This document shows positions 44,027-50,917 of a stretch of 64,000 bases of DNA, in pieces. The stretch is from Sphingobium sp. AP49 (GTDB lineage: Bacteria; Pseudomonadota; Alphaproteobacteria; Sphingomonadales; Sphingomonadaceae). The position numbers and the translations under genes were made by a program. The stretch covers positions 1,185,501 to 1,249,500 of the forward strand of contig NZ_CP124576.1 in NCBI RefSeq assembly GCF_000281715.2. The letters run 5' to 3'. The notes below the pieces were generated by a model. That model made no database searches. It worked only from the letters and a program-made list of their open reading frames with translations, and was not told the DNA's origin. Every line of letters starts with the position of its first letter. Within the stretch, counting starts at the first letter, position 1.

Positions 44027-45493
44027 TCAGTCCGATGGCGGGTAGTAATGGCCGACCGGGCAATCGCCATAGGCGGTCATGACCTCGCCGGCCATTTCAA
44101 AGCGGAAGGCAGGATCGTGAAGATCAAGCGCCGCCGCCTGGGGCCAGGGGGCACAGATGCTGCCAGCAGGCGCGGCGCGGGCCAGCAGAGGCGCAAGGCC
44201 ATCATCTCCATCGATCGGGACTCCTGTCTCTCGCGTGCGATACTCGAGAGACAGGCCGATATCGGGCACGGTGCGCAACATCGTGCCCGCCAGTCGCATG
44301 GCGGCCACAATGTCAGCAAGCGCGAGGACATGGATGCCGCTCGCTGTCTGGCTCGCTTCCCGGCCGTGGCCTGCATCGGGAAACGGCTGGGTGGATGCCA
44401 GGATGGCGGCATTTCCTGCAGCCGCGAGCGGCGAGCCCGGCGGTGGCGTCGATTGCGCCAGGGTCAGGGCATGAAAGGGCAGGCCCCGTGCCTGCCACAG
44501 GCGATGGGCGGGGCTGCTGGTGTCCGGCGTCCGGCCGACATGCAGTGCATGGGCCTGGGTGGCAAAGGCCTCGGCCCGGCGCAGGGCCAGGCCCATGGCG
44601 ATTTCCGCCGCCTTGGTCACGGCGGCATCGGAGAGGTGGGAGACGCCGTCGTCGACGTCGAGATAATCGGCGGCCTCGACTAGTCGATGAAAGCGATCCA
44701 GCCACCGGTTGCCAAACGGCAGCACGGATGTTTCGCGGAAGCTCGCCAGCGGGATCGGCAGCACGACATGCAACTGCGCGCCGCGCTCCAGCGCCATTTC
44801 CGCGATCAGGATGTCGGCACCGGCCGCCAGCGCACCGAACAGGGCGCCTGGCCGGATATCGTCCAAGAGTGCGCCGATCTGCTCACGCGCCTCGCCTTCA
44901 TCGTCGGGCAGGCCAATGATGCCGCTGAAATAGAGGCTGGGCGGTGGCCGCAGATGGTCGAGCAGGGCAGGGGAGAGATTCTGGCGAACCAATATCTGGC
45001 TGAACTGGCGCAAGGTTGCGGCATGATCTTCCCAGGCTTCGGGGGCGGCGGCCATCGCCTGCGCCAGCGCGGCCTGGCTGGCAGCGTGATCCCCGAGCAG
45101 AAGATGGGCCTCCGCCGCAGTCGCGGCGAGCCAATAGCGCGTTTCCTGCTCATGCGCGCCGCTTTCAAGCAGGGCCAGGATCTGGCGGGCAAGCATGCCG
45201 GCCTCGTCGGGGCGGTCGTTGAGGAAGGCGAGCGTCGCCGCGTTGATCAGGGGATAGGTCGCGCGCCGCCCGTCCGCCGCCTGCATATAGGCCGCCTGCG
45301 CCTCAGCCAGCAGCAGGCTGCGTTCGCCGCCGTCGCTGCGCAATGCCCGATCCTTGAGCAACCGTCCCTTGAGGCTGAGCGCTTCGCGATCATCGGACGC
45401 CAGCAATCCGGCCGCGTCGAACATGCGCCACGCCCGAACCGTGTCGCCGCTGCGCGCGATCCTGCGTATTTGCGCCAGGGCCGGAAGATTCAT
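44027..45493 (-). CDS. TPR / SLOG-like protein with degenerate cyclase-like C-terminus
   Basis: 488 residues. About 1-170 is helical, TPR-like (KGRLLKDRALR, AYMQAADGRRATYPLINAATLAFL). About 185-280 reads as a Rossmann-type SLOG-like domain: LYFSGIIGLP, then GALFGALAAGADILIAEMALERGAQLHVVLPIPL and FGNRWLDRFHRLVEAADYLDVDD. The final 100 residues (VLALADIVAAMRL at 389-401, DIGLSLEY..., RFEMAGEVMTAYGDCPVGHYYP) line up by eye with class III nucleotide cyclase ends, but the central part with the second metal Asp is missing. Third gene of the operon with the TIR protein, 27 bases after the 159-residue gene. GGGGGAG precedes its ATG. SLOG and cyclase calls are inference. Confidence 0.7.
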   Translation of the reverse strand: MNLPALAQIRRIARSGDTVRAWRMFDAAGLLASDDREALSLKGRLLKDRALRSDGGERSLLLAEAQAAYMQAADGRRATYPLINAATLAFLNDRPDEAGMLARQILALLESGAHEQETRYWLAATAAEAHLLLGDHAASQAALAQAMAAAPEAWEDHAATLRQFSQILVRQNLSPALLDHLRPPPSLYFSGIIGLPDDEGEAREQIGALLDDIRPGALFGALAAGADILIAEMALERGAQLHVVLPIPLASFRETSVLPFGNRWLDRFHRLVEAADYLDVDDGVSHLSDAAVTKAAEIAMGLALRRAEAFATQAHALHVGRTPDTSSPAHRLWQARGLPFHALTLAQSTPPPGSPLAAAGNAAILASTQPFPDAGHGREASQTASGIHVLALADIVAAMRLAGTMLRTVPDIGLSLEYRTRETGVPIDGDDGLAPLLARAAPAGSICAPWPQAAALDLHDPAFRFEMAGEVMTAYGDCPVGHYYPPSD

Positions 45494-45520
45494 GATGGCA
45501 TCGCTCCCCCGCCGTCCCGC

Positions 45521-46000
45521 TCAATCGTCCTTGGGCGGCGGATTCTTGATGTCCGGGTCGATCGACAGGCCGATCCAGTGGGGTTTCTTGCCCTTCGGAT
45601 TTTGTAGCAGGTCGATGTTGATATTGAAGCCGTGGCAGGTGCCATATTTGCCACCCTGATTGTAGCGCGCCTGGAACTGGACCGTCTTGTAGCGATCCAG
45701 GTCCGCATCATAATCATCATAGGTCAGCCCGCCATAATAGGACGCCAGGGGCTCCTTGGTGGTGATGGCGTCATATTGCTTGGAGAAGAACAGCTGGTCG
45801 CCAACGAGCTGGATCTCGACGAGCGAATTTTCGGCGATCGTGATAAAATCGTGGCCGGTGCCGACCTGTTCATAGCGTAGCACCACCTTGCCCTTCTTGC
45901 CTTCCAGCACGACGCGGAAGACGATCGGGACTACGTCGTCCTCCAGTCCGACGGAAAAGAGCGGTTCCAGTCCATATTGCGTATAATCCTGGGTCGACAT
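45521..46000 (-). CDS. Unrecognised 159-residue beta-rich protein in TIR operon
   Basis: 159 residues; ATG 2 bases after the TIR gene stop, with GAGGA inside the end of that gene. No signal or membrane segment, so cytoplasmic. Predominantly beta-like, with alternating pattern: EPLFSVGLEDDVVPIVFRVVLEGKKGKVVLRYEQV, ENSLVEIQLVGDQLFFSKQYD, then FNINIDLLQNPKGKKPHWIGLSIDPD. The C-terminus is Pro/Asp-rich. No domain recognised and no catalytic motif obvious; position suggests a partner, ligand or inhibitor of the TIR protein. Confidence 0.75.
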   Translation of the reverse strand: MSTQDYTQYGLEPLFSVGLEDDVVPIVFRVVLEGKKGKVVLRYEQVGTGHDFITIAENSLVEIQLVGDQLFFSKQYDAITTKEPLASYYGGLTYDDYDADLDRYKTVQFQARYNQGGKYGTCHGFNINIDLLQNPKGKKPHWIGLSIDPDIKNPPPKDD

Positions 46001-46002
46001 GG

Positions 46003-47598
46003 TCAGTTCCTCGCTTGTGTCAGCGGCCGAGCCAGCTTTTTCTGCCAGACGCGCCAGTCGTTATTATCGGGGTCCTGTGCAACCAGACGGTTAACATCGG
46101 CCCGCGCTTCCTGTTGCATGTCCTCCGCGCGCTTCACCTGGCCCAGCGCATGGAGAAGTTGCGACATGGAATAGCGGGCCAGCATCCAGTCCTGCAGATA
46201 GCCGGCATTTTTCGGATCGGCCTGCAGCAGCGCCTGAAGTATATCCCCCTGCTGATTACGTTCGTCCAGGGCGGCTGCATTATTTCCCTGTATCCGCAGC
46301 GCGTCCGCCATCCAGGCATGACGGTTGGCGAGATCGGCAGCGATATTGGGGTCGTCCGGGGAAAGCTGACGGACCCGTTCCATCGTTTCCAGCGCCTCAT
46401 GGCAGCTCTTGAGAGCTTGCGCCGTCCGCTTGCCATCGACCGCGATGGTACAGATATTGCCCTGAGCATAGCCCAGTTCCCGCCAATAGGCGCGATTGCC
46501 GGGTTCGATTGCGACCAGGCGCCGGGCCAGGGCCTGATAGGCCTCGAATCGCGGCAGGGCGCTGTCATTGCGGCTGCGGATGAAGTCGACATAGCCGAGC
46601 CAGAATTCGCTCTGGGCATGCGCAAAGAGGCGTTGGGGATCGTCGGGGGCAGCCGTCAGCAATGTCTCGGTAACACGATAGGCCTCGCGGAACTGCGCGA
46701 GCGCAGCGACGGTGTCGCCGCGTTTGAAATCATCCTCTCCCATCGCCTGCAGGATGCGGGCGCGTCGTTCGAGTGACGCTGCGGGTAGGGCATTAAGGTC
46801 GGGCTGCTCGGCATAATAGCCAAGCGCGCGCTTGTTCACGGTCTGCAATACGTCAAGCCGGCCCACACCCTCCAGTTTCTCCCGCAGGTCGGTGAGCATG
46901 AATTCGATAAGTCCTTCCGCCTGCTGGCGTTGCTGTTCCGCCTCGCTTCTCGCCCGCGCGACAAAGACCAGCATCAGCGCCATCATTAGGGCAAGAAAGA
47001 CGGCGGCAAATGTGACGCCGATCACGCGACGCAACTGGCGTTGCGCATCGCGCTGAATGATCTGGTCCAGTGGCAGGCCGGTGAGTCCGGCGATGATCTT
47101 CAGCCGCGCGAGTTTCGGTCCGTCATGATTGGGCCGGAAATCGGCGGCGATCGGTTCATGGACGATACCATGGCTGTCGGGGGTCAGCAGGGCGGTGGGG
47201 AAGCTGTCGGCCGGTTCGCCCTCGACCAGTGCCGCAATGATCGGGCGGTCGGGGTGAAGTTGGCGGAACAAGGTGATTTCCGCATCGACCCAGCGCGATG
47301 CCTTCGCTGCCGGTGAGCAGAGCAGGAGCAGAGCATCGGACTGGGACAGGGCGAGGCGCACCTCCTGGTCCAGGCTGGACGCGGCGGGCAGTTCGGCCCT
47401 GTCCCGGAAGATCGGCGTCAGGCGGCGCGGCACGGGACCGCGGGGCGACGGCATGCCGGTCAGCCGGGCGGGGATGCGATAGGTTTCGAGCCAGTGATGA
47501 AGGGTGCGGGCGGCGCGCTCGTCAACATGGCTGTAGCTCATGAAGGCGCGATAGCGGCGCTGGCCGGCGATGCCCGGCTCGCTCTTGCTGTTCGTCAT
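46003..47598 (-). CDS. TIR domain - transmembrane - TPR protein
   Basis: 531 residues from MTNSKSEPGI. TIR domain about 15-150: YRAFMSYSHVDE (box 1), GPVPRRLTPIFRDRAELPAASSL (box 2-like) and LLLLCSPAAKASRWVDAEI, where Glu107 takes the place of the NADase catalytic glutamate. One transmembrane helix about 192-214 (VIGVTFAAVFLALMMALMLVFVA), then a charged coiled stretch and TPR repeats to the C-terminus (about 260-510). TIR would be cytoplasmic. First gene of a three-gene leftward operon. No ribosome binding site is evident; upstream starts would read into the non-coding 5' region. Confidence 0.88.
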   Translation of the reverse strand: MTNSKSEPGIAGQRRYRAFMSYSHVDERAARTLHHWLETYRIPARLTGMPSPRGPVPRRLTPIFRDRAELPAASSLDQEVRLALSQSDALLLLCSPAAKASRWVDAEITLFRQLHPDRPIIAALVEGEPADSFPTALLTPDSHGIVHEPIAADFRPNHDGPKLARLKIIAGLTGLPLDQIIQRDAQRQLRRVIGVTFAAVFLALMMALMLVFVARARSEAEQQRQQAEGLIEFMLTDLREKLEGVGRLDVLQTVNKRALGYYAEQPDLNALPAASLERRARILQAMGEDDFKRGDTVAALAQFREAYRVTETLLTAAPDDPQRLFAHAQSEFWLGYVDFIRSRNDSALPRFEAYQALARRLVAIEPGNRAYWRELGYAQGNICTIAVDGKRTAQALKSCHEALETMERVRQLSPDDPNIAADLANRHAWMADALRIQGNNAAALDERNQQGDILQALLQADPKNAGYLQDWMLARYSMSQLLHALGQVKRAEDMQQEARADVNRLVAQDPDNNDWRVWQKKLARPLTQARN

Positions 47599-47846
47599 GC
47601 GCGCGCGGCATTCACGTGATGATGTCCCCCGAAGCGTGAGCGGAAGGGCTTGTCCGGTTCGACGCACGGTTGTCGACCCTCGCAGTCCTTGCGGCGTTCC
47701 CTGTCGATCTGCCAGAAAAACGTGAAGGAACAAAGAGTCCGGAGCCGGATTCGGGCCGAATTAGATCTGTTGTGGGGGGGGCTGAATGGCTGGCATGCCG
47801 GTCGGCGGCCCCGGAGGGCACAGAGTGGCATGTCTTCAGAAAAAAA
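47599..47846. other. 248-base gap between TIR operon and tRNA-Cys
   Basis: No gene supported here. It must hold the promoter of the TIR operon (leftward). A run of nine G lies at about 47773-47781 and an AT-rich stretch AAAAAAATGG borders the tRNA. No clear -35/-10 pair or EcfG-type pattern found by eye. Confidence 0.5.
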
Positions 47847-47920
47847 TGGAGGCCCGAGCCGGAATCGAACCGGCGTGCAAGGATTTGCAGTCCTCTGCGT
47901 CACCACTCCGCCATCGGGCC
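47847..47920 (-). tRNA. tRNA-Cys (GCA)
   Basis: 74 bases on the minus strand. Acceptor stem GGCCCGA/TCGGGCC, discriminator T, encoded CCA. The anticodon loop CTGCAAA carries GCA; the T arm is CGCCGGTTCGATTCCGGCT-like with the invariant TTCGATTC. D arm, anticodon stem (AGGA/TCCT) and T stem all pair. Genes overlapping it on either strand are rejected. Confidence 0.97.
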
Positions 47921-48069
47921 ATCCGTGCGGTGGAGGCGGCAAATGTGCGGCTTTGGCGGCAAAGTCAAGCTGCTGTTGGGCAACTGACCGCAAGAATCTC
48001 CTCCATGAGCGTGTAAAGCCGCTTGGCGCGGGGGAAATGCTGATTTAGAGGTCCGATGATCCCCTTAGT

Positions 48070-48087
48070 GTATTGCATTGCCAATAC
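48070..48087. promoter_or_regulatory. Inverted repeat upstream of methyltransferase-tolC unit
   Basis: GTATTG-CATTGC-CAATAC is a perfect 6-base inverted repeat with a 6-base centre, in a weakly AT-rich stretch 25 bases upstream of the GTG start. Size and form fit a TetR- or MarR-type operator. A -35-like TTGCAT overlaps it. Confidence 0.4.
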
Positions 48088-48111
48088 AGTTGTGCCAAGC
48101 GAGGAACTATC

Positions 48112-48744
48112 GTGACCGAGCAGAACTATTCTTCGATGCGGACCGCCATGGTCGAGAGCCAGTTGCGTACCAGCGCAGTGGACGACCCGCGCGTGATCGC
48201 CGTGATGGCCAAGGTGCCGCGCGAGGACTATGTGCCCGCCGAGCGTCGGGCCATGGCCTATATCGACCGTCCGATCCCGCTGGATGGCGACCGTGCGCTC
48301 AATCCGCCGCTGGTAACCGGCCGTTTGCTCAAGGAAGCCGAAGTCGAAGCCGGCGAAAAGGTGCTGCTGATCGGCGCCGCGACCGGCTATAGCGCGGCGC
48401 TGCTTGCCGAACTGGGCGCGCAGGTGACGGCGGTCGAGGCGGAAGGCGGTGCAGAGATCGCGGTGCCCGGCGTGACTGTGGTGCGTGGTCCGCTGGCCGC
48501 GGGTGCGCCGGCTGGTGCGCCCTATGATGTTCTTTTCATTGACGGTGCGGTGGAGGAAGTCCCTGCCGCGCTCGTCCAGCAGCTTGTCGATGGGGGACGG
48601 GTGGTGACGGGCGTCGTCGAACGCGGCGTTGCACGCCTGTGCAGCGGCCGTGCGGTGGCGGGCGTGCTGGGCCTCTCCAGCCTTACCGACATGGAAATGG
48701 TCGTGCTTCCCGGCTTCGCCGCGCCGGAGCGGTTCGTTTTTTGA
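48112..48744 (+). CDS. Protein-L-isoaspartate O-methyltransferase-like protein
   Basis: 210 residues, GTG start with GAGGAA 6 bases upstream. The fold is that of Pcm: MVESQLRTSAVDDPRVIAVMAKVPREDYVP, SAM-binding motif VLLIGAATGYSAALLAELGAQVTAVE, and DVLFIDGAVEEVP. It is shorter than typical Pcm in its middle and end and may not act on isoaspartate. It is 10 bases upstream of tolC, and this pairing recurs in sphingomonads and other alphaproteobacteria as I recall, so co-expression is expected. Confidence 0.82.
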   Translation: MTEQNYSSMRTAMVESQLRTSAVDDPRVIAVMAKVPREDYVPAERRAMAYIDRPIPLDGDRALNPPLVTGRLLKEAEVEAGEKVLLIGAATGYSAALLAELGAQVTAVEAEGGAEIAVPGVTVVRGPLAAGAPAGAPYDVLFIDGAVEEVPAALVQQLVDGGRVVTGVVERGVARLCSGRAVAGVLGLSSLTDMEMVVLPGFAAPERFVF

Positions 48745-48754
48745 GACAGGGTAG

Positions 48755-50197
48755 ATGACAGCAAAGCGACTTTCCTTCCGGCTTCAGGCCGTCACAGCCT
48801 TGCTGTTGGTCTCTTCCTCCCTGGCCGGGGCGGCACAAGCCGAAACCCTGCAGGGTGCGTTGGCCAAGGCCTATCGCACGAACCCGACCCTGACCGGCGC
48901 GCGAGCCGGTCAGCGGGCGACGGACGAGAATGTCCCGATCCAGAAGGCGGCCGGGCGCCCCACGGCCAATTCCCAGCTCCAGTTTCAGGAACTGGTGGTT
49001 CGGCCGTCGAACAGCTTTCTCGCGCCGCATCGATCGGCCAGCGCCAGCGGCAGCATCGATGTGCCCATCTATTCGGGTGGCACCGTGCGCAACAGCGTGA
49101 AGGCCGCCGAAATCCGCGTCGAATCGGGCCAGGCCAATCTGCGGGGAACCGAGGCGAGCGTTTTTTCGCAGACGGTCGCCGCCTATATGGACGTGATCCG
49201 CGACATCGCGCTGGTCTCGCTCAACACCGCGAACGTGAAGGTACTGGAGGTCAATCTTCAGGCGACCAACGATCGTTTCGAGGTTGGCGACGTCACGCGC
49301 ACTGACGTTGCCCAGTCCGAGTCGCGGCTGGAACTAGCTCGTTCCGACCTGCAACGTGCCGAAGCCAATCTGATCAACAGCCGCGAAAATTATATCGCGA
49401 TGGTGGGTGAGCCGCCGGTCGATCTCGAATCGCCGCCGACCCTGCCGGGCCTGCCGGCCGATCCGGATGCGGCGGTGCGCGTTGCGCTGGCCGACAATCC
49501 CGATATCCAGGCGGCACAGAAATCGCGTGAAGCGGCGCGGTTTGACGTGAAGGCGGCCAAGGGCGGCACGCTGCCGACGCTTAGCGGCTTCACCCAGGGC
49601 AGCTACACCGACTATATGGACAAGGACATCGCGGCCAACAAACAGGCGGCTGTCGGTGCGACCCTGTCCATTCCGCTCTATCAGGGCGGCCGTCCGGCGG
49701 CCCAGGTGCGCCAGAGCCAGGCGCTCGAATCGCAGGCGATGGAACGGCAGATCGAGGTAGAACGTGGCGTGATCGCGCAGGCCCGTGCCGCCTATGCCGC
49801 GCTGCAGGCGTCGTTGCGGACGATCCAGTCGAGCCAGAAGGCAGTGGACGCCGCCGACCTGTCGCTGGAAGGTGTGCGCGCGGAAAATTCGGTCGGCAGC
49901 CGCACCATCCTCGATATCCTGAATGCCGAGCAGGAATCGCTCAACGCCAAGGTTGAACTCGTGACGGCCCGCCGCAATGCCTATGTTGCCGGCTTCACCC
50001 TGCTGGCCGCGATGGGCCATGCCGAGGCGGATGATCTGGGCCTGGAAAGCGGCACGCTCTATGATCCGATGGTCAATTATGAGCGCGTCGAGGGCAAATG
50101 GTTCGACTGGGACTATGATCCCAAGCCTCAGCCGGTTTCGACGCGCACCGTTGACACGCCTGCACAAAACGCCAAAGTCGACTCCGTTCAGCCTTAA
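48755..50197 (+). CDS. tolC: TolC-family outer membrane efflux protein
   Basis: 480 residues. Signal peptide ending GAAQA near residue 29. Two outer-membrane-factor repeats with ETLQGALAKAYRTNPTLTGARAGQRATDE, SGSIDVPIYSGGTVRNSV, then a second copy with TLSIPLYQGGRPAAQVRQS and the coiled helix SSQKAVDAADLSLEGVRAENSVGSRTILDILNAEQE. It forms the exit duct for RND pumps or type I secretion; no pump gene adjoins. A CtrA-type box overlaps its stop codon and belongs to the next gene. Confidence 0.93.
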   Translation: MTAKRLSFRLQAVTALLLVSSSLAGAAQAETLQGALAKAYRTNPTLTGARAGQRATDENVPIQKAAGRPTANSQLQFQELVVRPSNSFLAPHRSASASGSIDVPIYSGGTVRNSVKAAEIRVESGQANLRGTEASVFSQTVAAYMDVIRDIALVSLNTANVKVLEVNLQATNDRFEVGDVTRTDVAQSESRLELARSDLQRAEANLINSRENYIAMVGEPPVDLESPPTLPGLPADPDAAVRVALADNPDIQAAQKSREAARFDVKAAKGGTLPTLSGFTQGSYTDYMDKDIAANKQAAVGATLSIPLYQGGRPAAQVRQSQALESQAMERQIEVERGVIAQARAAYAALQASLRTIQSSQKAVDAADLSLEGVRAENSVGSRTILDILNAEQESLNAKVELVTARRNAYVAGFTLLAAMGHAEADDLGLESGTLYDPMVNYERVEGKWFDWDYDPKPQPVSTRTVDTPAQNAKVDSVQP

Positions 50198-50209
50198 CCG
50201 CTTGTTAAC
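50194..50209. promoter_or_regulatory. CtrA box upstream of popZ-like gene
   Basis: TTAA-CCGCTTG-TTAAC is a perfect match to the CtrA consensus TTAA-N7-TTAAC. It overlaps the tolC stop and lies 57 bases upstream of the popZ-like start, a position fitting a CtrA-controlled promoter. Confidence 0.7.
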
Positions 50210-50266
50210 TCGAACGGGTAATCTTAGCGGGGACGTTGTGTGGTGAAATTTGGACGGGGACTATCC

Positions 50267-50776
50267 ATGGGTGACATGACCAAGGAACCCTCGATGGAAG
50301 AGATACTCTCGTCCATCAAGCGGATCATCGCCGAAGAAGGTGAGGAGGCCGTGCAGGCGGTACCCCAGCGCAAGCAGAAGGCGCCCATCGACCTGAGCGC
50401 CGCAACGCCGATCGCGCAGCCCCTTGCTTCGATGCCGCCGGCGATCGAGGAAGTGCTGGAACTGACGGACGAGATTTCGCTGGAGGAACCCATGCCTGCC
50501 CCCAAGCCGACCCGCGCAGCCAAGATGGCCGTCGAGGCCGATAGCGCGAGCGATGCCGATTCGATCCTGTCGGTGGAAAGCGAAGTGGCGGCGCGTCATT
50601 CGTTGTCGGCGCTGTCGTCGATGCTGGTGACGCCGCGCGAGGGCGAGGACAATACGCTTGAGGCGCTGGTCCGTGCGATGCTGCGCCCGATGCTGAAGGA
50701 ATGGCTCGACGCGCGCCTGCCCGCGCTGGTCGAGGAGATGGTCGCCAAGGAAATTTCGCGGATTACTGGCCGCTGA
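50267..50776 (+). CDS. popZ: PopZ-like polar organising protein (DUF2497)
   Basis: 169 residues from MGDMTKEPSMEEILSSIKRIIAEE, the conserved PopZ N-terminal partner-binding helix; a GTG at 50240 is an alternative. A Pro/Glu/Ala-rich acidic, probably disordered middle (about 45-105) is followed by the oligomerising C-terminal helices (LEALVRAMLRPMLKEWLDARLPALVEEMVAKEISRITGR). In Caulobacter PopZ anchors ParB-parS and recruits cell-cycle kinases at the pole. The CtrA box upstream fits cell-cycle control. Confidence 0.88.
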   Translation: MGDMTKEPSMEEILSSIKRIIAEEGEEAVQAVPQRKQKAPIDLSAATPIAQPLASMPPAIEEVLELTDEISLEEPMPAPKPTRAAKMAVEADSASDADSILSVESEVAARHSLSALSSMLVTPREGEDNTLEALVRAMLRPMLKEWLDARLPALVEEMVAKEISRITGR

Positions 50777-50917
50777 GGCCTGCAAGTCCGCGATCGCGCT
50801 CCGGCCTCTTGCCGGGGGCGTAAGGCGCGCCTAGACCACGGATCATCTCATCGACGCGCCCGGCCGTGCATCGCATGCGCCGGCACGCCGTGTTTTCGAT
50901 CCGAGGGTGATTTTTCC

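Noticed and set aside
47670..48048. Small plus-strand frames running across the tRNA-Cys
   Set aside because: They read through a tRNA with all conserved bases, and have no ribosome binding site.
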